DNA of 64,000 nt from Halobacillus sp. A5 (GTDB taxonomy: Bacteria; Bacillota; Bacilli; Bacillales; Halobacillaceae). Position 1 is the stretch's first letter. Every line of letters begins with the position of its first letter. The notes beneath the pieces are model-generated. The model was not told the DNA's origin. It searched no databases and was given only the letters and a program-made list of their open reading frames with translations. Location: positions 1,302,001 through 1,366,000 of the forward strand of contig NZ_JAIZEO010000001.1 in assembly GCF_024189315.1 (NCBI RefSeq), in the 5' to 3' direction. The translations under genes were made by a program, and so were the position numbers. This document shows positions 1 to 9,626 of the stretch, piece by piece.

Positions 1-1647
1 AGGACCCATTGGGTTCACTCCAACATCTTTTACGTAAGGCTTCCAAAGTTGAGCTGCAGCACGCTGATAAAGAGGTGCAATAACTGCATCTTCTTCGATT
101 AACAGCTTCTCAGCTTCAAGGAAGTTCTCAAAACGATCAACAGGCTCAAGTGCTAATTCATCATTTGCTTCTTCAATTAAAGCATCGTACTCTTCACTGG
201 AGTAACCAGTCTTATTGTTTCCGCCGTCCGTCACCCACATGTTTAAGAAGGTATTTGGATCAACGTAGTCAGGTCCCCATCCAGAGTTTTGAAGATCGTA
301 ATCCATTTCTGTATCACGGTCAAGACGCTCCTGGAAAGGTACAGATTGTACATTTACAGTAAGACCATCAAGCTGCTCAAGCTGATCTTTAATGTAAGCA
401 TCCATTTGCTGTGCTACTTCAGTATCTCCACCAAGGTAACCAAGCTCAGCTTCCTCGATATCAAGTTCTTCTTTAGCTGTTTCCCAAAGTTCTTGCGCTT
501 CTTCAACATTTGTTTCGATTAAATCACCATTGATTTCACGGAAATCTTCTTCCGTTTCAGGGTGCATGGCAAAGTTTTGTGGAATATCACCAACACCAGG
601 CAGGGATCCGTTATTAAGGATTGTGTCTACCATAGCTTGACGATCAATAACTTTTTGAATAGCTTTACGGGCATTTACATTTCCAAGAATTTCATTTTCC
701 TGGTTCATTTTCAAATAGAATAAAGTTGGTTCTTCTTCTACACGAAACTCTTCAGAAGAACGGTACTCGTCTACAAATTCAGAAGAAAGTCCGACACGGT
801 CAATTTCATCTGTTTCGTAAAGGTTTACAGCAGCAGACGTTTCTTTAACTACGTCTACATTAATTTCTTCTAACTGAACGTTGTCAGCATCCCAGTAATC
901 TTCGTTTTTAACAAGCTTCCAACCTTCACTGCCCCACTCTTCGAATTTGAATGGACCGTTGGATAATAGCGTGTCCGCTTCAAGAGCATAATCTTCTCCA
1001 TGCTCTTCAACGAATTCCTCGTTCAGCGGAAGAAAAGTTCCAAAAGCTGTTAGTGACTCGAAATACGGAGTCGGTTTTTCTAGAGAAACTTCTAAGGTAT
1101 AGTCGTCTGTAGCTTCTACTCCAAGGTCTTCAACCTCAGCGTCCCCTGCAGCGATTGCTTCAGCATTTTCAATTACACCACTCATCATATATGGGCCATA
1201 CTCTGAACCTGTGTCAGGATTTACTGCACGCTGCCATGCATATACGAAGTCATGTGCTGTAACAGGATCTCCATTAGACCAAGTTGCATCTTCACGAAGG
1301 TTAAACGTCCAAGTTAAACCATCTTCGCTTTCCTCGTGATCTTCCGCGATCCCCGGTTCAGGGTTGGCATCAAGATCTAAGCGGTATAAACCGTCTGTTG
1401 TAGAACCTAACCATTGGAATGCAACAGCGTCAGTCGCCATTGACGAGTCCATAGTCGGGATCTCAGCTGTGTCCGTAATGTTAAGTATTTGTTCGCTATC
1501 CCCGCCTGATGATTCTTCTGTGTCTTCTCCGTCACCGCTGCCTTCAGCTTCCTCAGAACCTCCATCTGAGTCGCCTCCGGAACAAGCTGCGAGGAACATT
1601 CCCAGTGCTAATAAAAGCACCAGCAAAAACCAATTCGCCTTTTTCAT
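1..1647 (-). CDS. oppA: Oligopeptide ABC transporter substrate-binding lipoprotein OppA (partial)
   Basis: The frame is open from the start at 1647 to the window edge, giving at least 549 residues, so the C-terminus and stop lie outside. The N-terminus has a lipoprotein signal with a lipobox ending FLAAC (Cys about 22), followed by a Gly/Ser/Glu/Asp-rich linker. The body is typical of SBP family 5 (for example LTWTFNLREDATWSNGDPVTAHDFVYAWQ in two parts), which captures peptides outside the membrane and delivers them to an OppBCDF importer. The protein is very acidic, as expected for a halophile's extracytoplasmic protein. The permease and ATPase genes are presumably next on the minus strand, beyond the window. 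A dipeptide-specific DppE role cannot be excluded. Confidence 0.93.
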   Translation of the reverse strand, partial: MKKANWFLLVLLLALGMFLAACSGGDSDGGSEEAEGSGDGEDTEESSGGDSEQILNITDTAEIPTMDSSMATDAVAFQWLGSTTDGLYRLDLDANPEPGIAEDHEESEDGLTWTFNLREDATWSNGDPVTAHDFVYAWQRAVNPDTGSEYGPYMMSGVIENAEAIAAGDAEVEDLGVEATDDYTLEVSLEKPTPYFESLTAFGTFLPLNEEFVEEHGEDYALEADTLLSNGPFKFEEWGSEGWKLVKNEDYWDADNVQLEEINVDVVKETSAAVNLYETDEIDRVGLSSEFVDEYRSSEEFRVEEEPTLFYLKMNQENEILGNVNARKAIQKVIDRQAMVDTILNNGSLPGVGDIPQNFAMHPETEEDFREINGDLIETNVEEAQELWETAKEELDIEEAELGYLGGDTEVAQQMDAYIKDQLEQLDGLTVNVQSVPFQERLDRDTEMDYDLQNSGWGPDYVDPNTFLNMWVTDGGNNKTGYSSEEYDALIEEANDELALEPVDRFENFLEAEKLLIEEDAVIAPLYQRAAAQLWKPYVKDVGVNPMGP

Positions 1648-1910
1648 GTAGAAAATGACCTCCCCTAAATAATAAAAATTTTGACGTGGCACGTTGTCCA
1701 CATATCGAATTATACAAGTTTTCTAACAATTTTGCATTCCTTTTTTTCAAAATTTTTGCTAAAAGCCTTATTTTATTACGTTTGAATGACATAAAATAGG
1801 TCTAATTAACTAGTTTATTTTACAATTATTTTGGGTTTAAATTGTTAATTATTCAGATCAATGTATAAAAAAGTACCGTTTATTTGAAATGACTTACATT
1901 AATCCAGGTG

Positions 1911-1931
1911 CATTGTATAACCCATACAATG
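1911..1931. promoter_or_regulatory. Inverted repeat in the oppA upstream gap
   Basis: Arms CATTGTAT and ATACAATG form a perfect 8-bp inverted repeat around a 5-base spacer. It lies in the 390-bp AT-rich gap between divergent oppA and the next small membrane gene, about 265 bp from oppA and 107 bp from the other. The same gap has an 11-bp palindrome (ACGTG-G-CACGT, about 1684-1694) close to oppA and a TATAAT at 1999-2004 pointing to the plus-strand gene. No known regulator is recognised. Confidence 0.35.
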
Positions 1932-2037
1932 TTCATTGAATGGGGAATTTTCTGTTATTTACTTCAAATTGAACGTATTTTAAACTCTTCAGAAGTGTTA
2001 TAATTATTTTAGTTTTTTAGAGAGTGAAGGATGTGTG

Positions 2038-2415
2038 ATGAAGGTGGTACTTGTACGTAATAAATGGGGATTTTTCATCCTGAACCTTTTAGCTGCAGGT
2101 TTGCTTTTTAGTCTGCTTGCGCCGGTTTATAATTTGATCGCTTTTATAGATATACTTTTTTATTTGTGTTTCTTTTATCTTTTTGTAGGTTTATTTCTTT
2201 GGATCGTTAAAGGTGGATTCTTCGATGCTATTACCTACAGTTTTCGAAGAGTAACTAACCGTGTGGCAAAGAATAAAGATTACCTGGATGACTTTGAAGA
2301 TAAACCGCTCCCTTCTCAAATGTTCAAAAAAAAGCTCGTTCATTTCTTTTTATTCCAAGGTATTATCCTATTAATTGCACTGCTCATTTTGTTGGTTGTT
2401 TATTATCAGGCTTAA
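2038..2415 (+). CDS. Small membrane protein, DUF3899-like
   Basis: This 125-residue protein has two hydrophobic segments near the N-terminus (about 10-30 and 38-62), a cytoplasmic-looking basic/acidic middle with the family-like signature GGFFDAITYSFRRV, and a third hydrophobic segment at the C-terminus (about 100-122). That arrangement matches the DUF3899 family of Bacillaceae membrane proteins of unknown function. A GTG three bases upstream (2035) is also possible, but the GAAGG ribosome site fits the ATG at 2038 better. It is divergent from oppA and precedes the trpS T-box promoter, so it is probably transcribed alone. Confidence 0.7.
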   Translation: MKVVLVRNKWGFFILNLLAAGLLFSLLAPVYNLIAFIDILFYLCFFYLFVGLFLWIVKGGFFDAITYSFRRVTNRVAKNKDYLDDFEDKPLPSQMFKKKLVHFFLFQGIILLIALLILLVVYYQA

Positions 2416-2422
2416 CAGGAGC

Positions 2423-2451
2423 TTGCAAAGCACTTCAAAATCATCTATACT
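2423..2451 (+). promoter_or_regulatory. SigA promoter of the trpS leader
   Basis: TTGCAA at 2423-2428 and TATACT at 2446-2451 are separated by 17 bases, which predicts a transcript starting near 2458 at the head of the T-box leader. Confidence 0.65.
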
Positions 2452-2457
2452 TTGTTC

Positions 2458-3716
<1,259 letters not shown>

Positions 3717-3855
3717 CAGCTAAAAAGCTTGGATGGATGTTCACATGGTATCTCATCGTTTCTCTATTAGAATCTAGAGAAAAGAGGAAAAAGCGCCGCT
3801 TTTAAGGGGGGGCAGACGGAAAGTCTTCTCGGTCACGACAGTTCACTTTTCGCAA

Positions 3856-3983
3856 ATGCCCATAAATTTGTCTATTTGCCCATAAGTTGAAATTATTGCC
3901 CGTAAAATATAATTATCGCCCGTAAAATCTTGAAATGACCCATAAACGGCGATAAACGCCCATAAATCGAGAACGCCCCCTTA
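3856..3983. repeat. Array of GCCCRTAAA motifs with exact 20-bp period
   Basis: Six copies of a GCCC(A/G)TAA(A/G)-type core begin at 3858, 3878, 3898, 3918, 3938 (ACCCATAAA) and 3958, always 20 bases apart. A decayed seventh copy (CCCTTA) is in register at 3978, and a half-step variant GGCGATAAA starts at 3948. The bases between cores are AT-rich and not conserved. The array fills much of the 318-bp gap between convergent trpS and yjbA, which contains no gene. The rest of the gap (about 3717-3850) shows nothing recognisable. Confidence 0.8.
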
Positions 3984-4008
3984 TTCTGAAATTTTTCTCA
4001 ACAAACTG

Positions 4009-4050
4009 AAAAAGCCGGAATTGAGTGTAATCACTCAATTCTGGCTTTTT
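4009..4050 (-). terminator. Intrinsic terminator overlapping the yjbA stop codon
   Basis: A long hairpin has arms AAAAGCC(G/A)GAATTGAGTG and CACTCAATT(C)TGGCTTTT around a 4-base loop. It is flanked by A and T runs, so it can work in both directions. On the minus strand the 5' arm includes the last codons and stop of yjbA (4035-4037). On the plus strand it could stop trpS readthrough. Confidence 0.85.
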
Positions 4051-4796
4051 AAATGCTGGCTGGTTTTTTGATATTCAGACTGCCACATAGTTTCAAAGAA
4101 AGGCTGCCCTTTTATTAATTTCCCGCACAATTCCTCGTGCTGAGGGCTCCAGCCTTCCATCGTTCCATAATACAACCTCTGCCACGCTGCTTCCGCTGTC
4201 AATTCCTTCATTACTTCATATTGAGATGGATCCCATTCGGTCAGCCAGTACCCGACTTCTTCAGGGTGATCCGTATGTCTGAGCTGATCGAGTGCCATCA
4301 TTAACAACTGTTTCAATTGTCTCTCTCTGCGGGTTAATCCTGCCATTTTTTCTGGAGACAATGATAAGATGTGGTATTCTTTTGGTGTAAGGTTATCTAA
4401 TTCATAAATGGATGGCCGCTTTCCTTCTACCATATCAAAGACGAGTCTTTCCTGCCGGGGGATTAATCTGCTCTTTTTCACAGGCAGCGAATAACCCAGA
4501 GTATCAAATACTAAAACACTTCTGCCGTCAGTGACCACCGCAGCATAATCGATGGTTTTGCGCTCTTGATTCTTCTTCATGTACGTTCTCTTATGGATAT
4601 CATCGAGTAATGCTTTTGGCAATTCCTGTAGATCATTTTCGATAAATTCAAATAAGTCTTCATCAATCAGTAAAAGAGGAATTTGATCGACTAATTCAAT
4701 TCCATCTTCTTTACGCCATTCATGAAAGTGACACACATTGTATCCATTCTCTTCTCCTTCAAACCAATTCACCCATAGATCATGCATATATAACAT
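4035..4796 (-). CDS. yjbA: YjbA family protein (DUF3603)
   Basis: This 253-residue cytoplasmic protein of unknown function opens with MLYMHDLWVNWFEGEENGYN in the manner of B. subtilis YjbA, with the same length and overall composition. No catalytic motif is evident. In B. subtilis yjbA also neighbours trpS and the opp genes (from memory), which supports the assignment. The transcript appears to end at the hairpin that overlaps its own stop codon. Confidence 0.88.
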   Translation of the reverse strand: MLYMHDLWVNWFEGEENGYNVCHFHEWRKEDGIELVDQIPLLLIDEDLFEFIENDLQELPKALLDDIHKRTYMKKNQERKTIDYAAVVTDGRSVLVFDTLGYSLPVKKSRLIPRQERLVFDMVEGKRPSIYELDNLTPKEYHILSLSPEKMAGLTRRERQLKQLLMMALDQLRHTDHPEEVGYWLTEWDPSQYEVMKELTAEAAWQRLYYGTMEGWSPQHEELCGKLIKGQPFFETMWQSEYQKTSQHLKSQN

Positions 4797-4886
4797 AGCG
4801 CAACCTCTCTTTCATACCGTGAACTCTTTAGGTTACATTATGACCAATGTTGGTTTTTTTATTCTTAACATCCATCATTTAGTAAA

Positions 4887-5087
4887 TTATTCTTTCATAA
4901 ATATAAGGGCAGTCAGGCTGAGAGTAAGTCCAGCCGGAAACAAGTAACATTCTGGCCTGGATTGAATCAGAATAAGAAATTCAAGCCACGTCAGTCCGGC
5001 AGGGACCAGGTTTAAGTATGTAATGGTTACTGTTCCACCTGCGACTGATAAACCAAATCCAACTAGCAGCAGCATCCATTGCCACAT
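4887..5087 (-). CDS. Small two-helix membrane protein
   Basis: This 66-residue protein starts MWQWMLLLVGFGLSVAGG. Two hydrophobic helices (about 3-25 and 45-63) flank the conserved-looking segment YLNLVPAGL and a cysteine in RPECYLFPAG. The start at 5087 is preceded by AAAGGAGG seven bases upstream, and a longer frame to 5117 lacks a ribosome site. It resembles a short membrane protein common in Bacillaceae, but no function is known. It is monocistronic between yjbA and the divergent LCP gene. Confidence 0.72.
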   Translation of the reverse strand: MWQWMLLLVGFGLSVAGGTVTITYLNLVPAGLTWLEFLILIQSRPECYLFPAGLTLSLTALIFMKE

Positions 5088-5223
5088 GGCTTGTCCTCCT
5101 TTAACTGCTTTATTCATTTTATGAAAACTTGACGTTTAGGATTCACGCAATATCCGACTTGTTCCTACATATTCCTCTTTACTTGATGAGGAAATAAAGG
5201 TAAATTTAGTAGAGGAGCTTATT

Positions 5224-6225
5224 ATGGAAAGGAATGATGTTATGTCAGAAAGACGCTCCTTACGCTCACGCAGAAAGTGGAAGCGTAAAAAAAGATTTTT
5301 TATCGCTATTATTTTTCTTATGTTTATTACCACATTAAGTTATGCTGGATACGAATACATGATGGGCAAACAGGAATCCCAGGGAAGAGTTTCCGGAGAC
5401 GATGGAAGCGAATATTCGATTGATGATATCTCCAGTAAATATAAGGATGAATTTAAGGGCGTTGACAATAATGATGGTAAAACGAACGTTCTTTTACTAG
5501 GGGTTGATCAAAGGGAAGATGAGACCCCGAGATCTGATACAATTATGATTGCTCAATATGACGAAAATGGAGAAAGAGCGAAAGTAGCTTCTCTCATGCG
5601 TGATATGTATGTCAACATTCCCGGTCATGGCTATAACAAGCTAAACGCAGCCTTTGCGCTTGGCGGACCTGAACTTATGCGTCAGACGATTAAAGAGAAC
5701 TTCGGTGTCGATGTAGAATACTATTCAATCGTGGACTTTGATGGGTTTACCCATATCGTAGATACTCTTGCTCCAAACGGTGTGGAAGTAGATATTGAAA
5801 AAGACATGCAATATAAAGCTTCGGATACCAATATTGACCTTAAGCAGGGGACACATGATTTAAATGGTGAAGAACTATTAGGCTACGCTAGATACAGAAG
5901 TGATTCCAAGGGAGATTTCGCTCGAGTTGAGCGCCAGCAGGAAGTCATTAAATTACTCAAAGAAGAAGCAGTTTCCTTTAATGGTGTAATGAAAGCTCCC
6001 CGCTTAGTCGGTACACTCCAGCCTTACATTGATACGAATGTAGGAAGTGGAAAAATCTTAGACTTAGGTAAAGACCTTATATTCAACCCGATTGATGATG
6101 TTGAAACCTTCAGCTTGCCTGAGGAAGATAACGTCTGGAACGAAAGAAAAGAATATCCAATCGGACTGGTACTGGCTCATGATGAGGAGAAAAGTGCAGA
6201 AGCCTTACAGGAATTCTTAAATTAA
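5224..6225 (+). CDS. LytR-CpsA-Psr (LCP) family cell-wall glycopolymer ligase
   Basis: This 333-residue protein has a very basic cytoplasmic N-terminus (RRSLRSRRKWKRKKR), a single membrane anchor (about 25-43) and an extracellular LCP domain. LCP hallmarks include NVLLLGVDQREDE, RSDTIMIAQYD, SLMRDMYVNIPGHGYNKLNAAF and the later RYRSDSKGDFARVERQQEV. The arginines and aspartates that bind polyprenyl pyrophosphate in this family are present. LCP proteins of the TagTUV/LytR type transfer teichoic acid or related polymers from undecaprenyl carriers to peptidoglycan. The start at 5224 follows GAGGAG. A methionine at 5242 is an alternative. Confidence 0.9.
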   Translation: MERNDVMSERRSLRSRRKWKRKKRFFIAIIFLMFITTLSYAGYEYMMGKQESQGRVSGDDGSEYSIDDISSKYKDEFKGVDNNDGKTNVLLLGVDQREDETPRSDTIMIAQYDENGERAKVASLMRDMYVNIPGHGYNKLNAAFALGGPELMRQTIKENFGVDVEYYSIVDFDGFTHIVDTLAPNGVEVDIEKDMQYKASDTNIDLKQGTHDLNGEELLGYARYRSDSKGDFARVERQQEVIKLLKEEAVSFNGVMKAPRLVGTLQPYIDTNVGSGKILDLGKDLIFNPIDDVETFSLPEEDNVWNERKEYPIGLVLAHDEEKSAEALQEFLN

Positions 6226-6227
6226 CC

Positions 6228-6268
6228 AAAAAAACCACATGTGGGAATCATCCACATGTGGTTTTTTT
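6228..6268. terminator. Bidirectional terminator after the LCP gene
   Basis: The self-complementary stem AAACCACATGTGG/CCACATGTGGTTT is flanked by A and T runs and follows the LCP stop by a few bases. Confidence 0.88.
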
Positions 6269-6310
6269 AATGGAAAAGGCGAGAGCTTCGTCATCAGCAC
6301 CATCTTGAGA

Positions 6311-6400
6311 TCGCTGATATAAATCCATTTCCACTGATTTATTTATGAAATCACGGATATAAAGAGAAAAACGCAGATAAATTCTAAAAACCGCTGATAG
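6311..6400. repeat. Array of RCNGAT(A) motifs with exact 20-bp period
   Basis: Five related cores (GCTGATA, ACTGATT, ACGGATA, GCAGATA, GCTGATA) start at 6313, 6333, 6353, 6373 and 6393, exactly 20 bases apart. Each is preceded by C or CC, most are followed by TAAA-like sequence, and variable AT-rich bases lie between. The array is in the gene-free gap of about 315 bp between convergent LCP and fabF genes. The core differs from that of the 3856-3983 array, but the period and setting are the same. Confidence 0.72.
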
Positions 6401-6454
6401 CTGGGGGGATTCAGCAATCCTGTGCCCCGTCACCTTCACTCTGCCAGAGGTACC

Positions 6455-6495
6455 AAAAAAAAGGCTTGCAGAGAAACGAGAGTTTATCTGCAAGC
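6455..6495 (-). terminator. fabF terminator, copy 1 of a dispersed palindrome family
   Basis: The arms GCTTGCAGAGAAAC (6464-6477) and GTTTATCTGCAAGC (6482-6495) pair with one mismatch. On the minus strand the stem is followed by eight T. It lies about 45 bp after the fabF stop. The arm sequence recurs after three other minus-strand genes in this window. Confidence 0.85.
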
Positions 6496-6540
6496 TGAGC
6501 GGGCAGATTATAGTCAGTCCGCTTTTCATTTGATCATCAT

Positions 6541-7782
6541 CTACTCATTATATTTTTGAAAAATAAGGGAAACGTTATGGCCGCCAAATCCCAGCGAGTT
6601 ACTCATAACTGTATTTACTTCCTGTTTTCTTGCTTCATTTGGTACATAGTCAAGGTCGCATTCCGGGTCTGGAGTTTCGTAATTAATTGTTGGCGGCAGG
6701 AGGCTTTCGTTAATAGCTTTTAAGGATATAATTGCTTCTACTGCACCTGCTGCACCAAGTAAGTGGCCGGTCATCGACTTCGTTGAGGAAATTGGCAATT
6801 TATGAGCATACTCTTCGAATACATATTTTGCTGCTGTCGTTTCAAATTTATCATTTAAGTCCGTTGACGTTCCGTGAGCATTTAAATAGTCTACAGATTC
6901 CGCTTCAATTCCTGCATCCTGAAGGGCATGCTTCATCGCACGGGTAGCCCCTTCCCCTTCTGGAGCCGGAGAAGTGATATGATAAGCATCTCCTGTAGAG
7001 CCATAGCCAGTAATTTCGCCATAAATTTTAGCGCCGCGTTCTTTAGCGGACTCTAGTGATTCAATTACTAAAATTCCTGAGCCTTCGCCCATAACAAAGC
7101 CATCACGGTTCTTATCAAAAGGGCGGCTCGCCGTATTAGGATCTTCATTTAAGGAGAGAGCTCTGGCTGAAGCAAAACCTGCAAATGACATTTTGTTCAT
7201 TGGAGCTTCTGTTCCGCCTGTAATCATAACATCCGCGTCTCCACGCTGAATGACTTTAAATGCGTCACCTATCGAGTTGGCTCCTGATGCACAAGCCGTA
7301 ACTGAACACGAATTAATTCCTTTTGCCCCTAAAGCAATAGATACTTGTCCTGCAGCCATATCCGGTATCATCATAGGAATAAAAAATGGGCTTACACGGC
7401 GGTACCCTTTTTTCTGAAAGGTTTCGAACTGCGATTCGTACGTATTCATCCCGCCTATTCCAGAGCCGATCCATACACCCGTGCGGTGAGCATTATCTTC
7501 ATTGATTTCCAGACCGGCATCATCAACAGCCATGTGTGAAGCTGCCACCGCATATTGAACAAATGGATCCATTCGACGGACTTCTTTTCGATCAATATAT
7601 TGAGATGGGTCAAAGTCTTTGAGTTCGGCTGCCACTTTTACAGGGTAGTCGTCTTTGTTTACTTTTGTAATCTCACCAACGCCTGACTTTCCCTCTTTAA
7701 TGCTGTTCCACATTTCATCTACATGATTACCGACAGGAGTAACAGCACCTACTCCGGTAATTACGACACGTCGTTTTTCCAT
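6541..7782 (-). CDS. fabF: Beta-ketoacyl-ACP synthase II
   Basis: This 413-residue condensing enzyme elongates fatty acids by decarboxylative condensation of malonyl-ACP with acyl-ACP. The Cys-His-His triad is visible: Cys in [11 protein letters not shown] (about 163), His in [11 protein letters not shown] (about 304) and His in [11 protein letters not shown] (about 340). The length is standard. It lies 18 bp downstream of fabH in one operon, as in B. subtilis fabHA-fabF, so it should share the FapR-like promoter upstream of fabH. Transcription ends at the palindrome at 6455-6495. Confidence 0.97.
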   Translation of the reverse strand: MEKRRVVITGVGAVTPVGNHVDEMWNSIKEGKSGVGEITKVNKDDYPVKVAAELKDFDPSQYIDRKEVRRMDPFVQYAVAASHMAVDDAGLEINEDNAHRTGVWIGSGIGGMNTYESQFETFQKKGYRRVSPFFIPMMIPDMAAGQVSIALGAKGINSCSVTACASGANSIGDAFKVIQRGDADVMITGGTEAPMNKMSFAGFASARALSLNEDPNTASRPFDKNRDGFVMGEGSGILVIESLESAKERGAKIYGEITGYGSTGDAYHITSPAPEGEGATRAMKHALQDAGIEAESVDYLNAHGTSTDLNDKFETTAAKYVFEEYAHKLPISSTKSMTGHLLGAAGAVEAIISLKAINESLLPPTINYETPDPECDLDYVPNEARKQEVNTVMSNSLGFGGHNVSLIFQKYNE

Positions 7783-7800
7783 TACACTATTCCTCCTTGA

Positions 7801-8733
7801 TTACTTACCCCATCTGAGTGCAACGGCTCCCCAGGTCAGGCCGCCGCCGAATCCGACGAGTACAACAAGATCATTTTCTTTAATTTTACCTGCTTTCACA
7901 TCTTCTGACAAAGCAAGCGGGATAGATGCTGAAGAAGTATTTCCGTACTTATCAACTTTAACGGACATCTTCTCAACTGGAATACCTAACCGCTCCCTTG
8001 CCGCTTCCATTATACGAATATTCGCCTGGTGAGGCACAAGGTAATCCACGTCTTCTTCTTTTAGACCGATTTTCTTCACAACATTTACGGACGATTCCGG
8101 CATCTGACGAACTGCAAACTTAAACACTTCCCGACCGTTCATATAAAGGTAGTCGTCCTGATATAAGTGAGGTCCTCCGCTTCCATCAGCCCCCAGTTCG
8201 AAGGAGAGAATGCCTTTATCATCACTTACAGGTCCGATAACAGCGGCGCCTGCTGCGTCTCCAAATAAAACGCACGTATTACGATCTTCCCAATTCGTAA
8301 TCTTAGAAAGCTTCTCCACACCAACTACCAGTACATTTTCGTATGCGCCGGTATCAATATACTGTTTTGCTGTAATTACACCATACATAAATCCAGCACA
8401 TGCAGCACTAATATCCATAGCAGCTACTTTCCTTGCACCAAGTTTATGCTGAAGCACTGTGGCTACAGATGGAAACGGGTGATCCGGCGTCACGGTAGCC
8501 ACCAGAATTAAATCAATCTGGTCAGCTGTCAGACCGGCATCATCCAGTGCATTCTGGGCCGCCCGCAAAGCCATATCCGACGTATCCATATCATCGTCGG
8601 CGATTCTTCTCTCTTCAATTCCGGTCCTTGTACGTATCCATTCATCACTTGTATCTACGATTTTTTCCATGTCTTTATTCGTTAATACTCTTTCAGGAGC
8701 ATAGTGACCTACTCCAATGAATCCAGCGTTCAT
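7801..8733 (-). CDS. fabH: Beta-ketoacyl-ACP synthase III (FabH)
   Basis: This 310-residue enzyme starts fatty-acid synthesis by condensing an acyl-CoA primer with malonyl-ACP. The Cys-His-Asn triad is present: Cys in [12 protein letters not shown] (about 112), His in VPHQANIRI (about 238) and Asn in [13 protein letters not shown] (about 268). The N-terminal [11 protein letters not shown] and the C-terminal [15 protein letters not shown] are typical. It is the first gene of fabH-fabF. In Bacillales the starter is usually a branched-chain acyl-CoA, but specificity cannot be read from the sequence. Confidence 0.97.
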   Translation of the reverse strand: MNAGFIGVGHYAPERVLTNKDMEKIVDTSDEWIRTRTGIEERRIADDDMDTSDMALRAAQNALDDAGLTADQIDLILVATVTPDHPFPSVATVLQHKLGARKVAAMDISAACAGFMYGVITAKQYIDTGAYENVLVVGVEKLSKITNWEDRNTCVLFGDAAGAAVIGPVSDDKGILSFELGADGSGGPHLYQDDYLYMNGREVFKFAVRQMPESSVNVVKKIGLKEEDVDYLVPHQANIRIMEAARERLGIPVEKMSVKVDKYGNTSSASIPLALSEDVKAGKIKENDLVVLVGFGGGLTWGAVALRWGK

Positions 8734-8846
8734 ATATTCATCCCCTTAAAGGTAATTATTATCCCGCAAGTCCTGGCAGTGATCCAAGAATGATCTTAGC
8801 GGATCCCTGCTTACTTGTAAAATTACCTTTCTTATTTATACTAATT

Positions 8847-8876
8847 ATTATGACTTGGTACTAATTTTAATGTAAA
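8847..8876 (-). promoter_or_regulatory. fabH-fabF promoter with FapR-like operator
   Basis: On the minus strand TTTACA (8871-8876) and CATAAT (8847-8852) are 18 bases apart. The 17-bp element at 8848-8864 reads TTAGTACC-AAGTCATAA on the minus strand. Its first half is an exact match to the FapR half-site TTAGTACC, and the second half is degenerate. Placement over the spacer and -10 fits repression of fatty-acid genes relieved by malonyl-CoA. Confidence 0.65.
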
Positions 8877-8906
8877 ATTCTCCTTTAGGCAAGTCCTTCA
8901 TCTATA

Positions 8907-8931
8907 GAAAAACACGGGCATCACCCGTGTT
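8907..8931 (-). terminator. Terminator of the 8963-9490 gene
   Basis: The stem AACACGGG/CCCGTGTT has a 5-base loop. On the minus strand it is followed by TTTTTCT. It lies just past the stop of the Rossmann-like gene and upstream of the fabH promoter. Confidence 0.8.
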
Positions 8932-8962
8932 GGCAAAGACATATTGGCTGGTTCTGTTGATT

Positions 8963-9490
8963 TTATACTTTTATACGAGTCACGTCCCAGATTCTTTCCA
9001 GCACCTCTTGCGGCTGTGTTTCCCTATCAGCACTTGAAAAATCTTTTTCTAAAAGTGAAGACAGCTCTCCCTTCATTAAATGGTGAATCACTGCTTCAAA
9101 ATAATCCCCAACATAAAGAGCTCCCGATTCTAAAATCCAAAGCTTTAAATCATCTATCGTTTCTATTTCCTTATCGTTCATATCCATCCATTCCCCAAAT
9201 AAAGCCGGAGCATTCAATCTCCACTCGCGGTCATCAGAACTATGAAGCGTTATTATTTTTTCGTCAATCGTGATCCATGGCTCGTCTTTGGTATAATGTG
9301 AATGGTTATTCCGTTCTTCAATGGTATTGAAATGTTGAAAATGACTATTTCGGCCAACATACATATACAATTGTTCTTTCTTTCGTGTATTAATTTCACC
9401 TACCCCTACAACTTCATGTCCGCTGTGGAGCAGCTGCCTCGCACAATGATAGCCCATCCAGTGAAAACAGTTAAATATGACAACCACCAA
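8963..9490 (-). CDS. Rossmann-like (NAD-dependent epimerase-type) small protein
   Basis: This protein of about 175 residues starts at a TTG. A strong AAGGGGGG ribosome site lies about seven bases upstream, and the first residues LVVVIFNCFHWMGYHCARQLL form a beta strand, loop and helix like a degenerate dinucleotide-binding fold. The classical GxxGxxG is not intact (FNCFHWMGYH). The remainder is acidic with no known catalytic motif. Its position between fabH and the yjzD-like gene matches that of B. subtilis yjaU/yjaV (from memory). A longer in-frame ATG start at 9535 exists but lacks a ribosome site. Function is unknown. Confidence 0.6.
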   Translation of the reverse strand: MVVVIFNCFHWMGYHCARQLLHSGHEVVGVGEINTRKKEQLYMYVGRNSHFQHFNTIEERNNHSHYTKDEPWITIDEKIITLHSSDDREWRLNAPALFGEWMDMNDKEIETIDDLKLWILESGALYVGDYFEAVIHHLMKGELSSLLEKDFSSADRETQPQEVLERIWDVTRIKV

Positions 9491-9626
9491 ACAGACGCCC
9501 CCCTTTCTATTTCCTTCTATCATATTCCCGCCCATAATAATTCATGCTTCTTAAAGCGATTCCATATTTATTTTTCTTGATGCTTCTGATAGAATGAACA
9601 GAGAATGTGTAAACGAGGTGAGCAGG

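Noticed and set aside
3856-3983. CRISPR array
   Set aside because: The repeated core is only 8-9 bases with 11-12-base intervals, far shorter than CRISPR repeats and spacers, and no cas gene is near.
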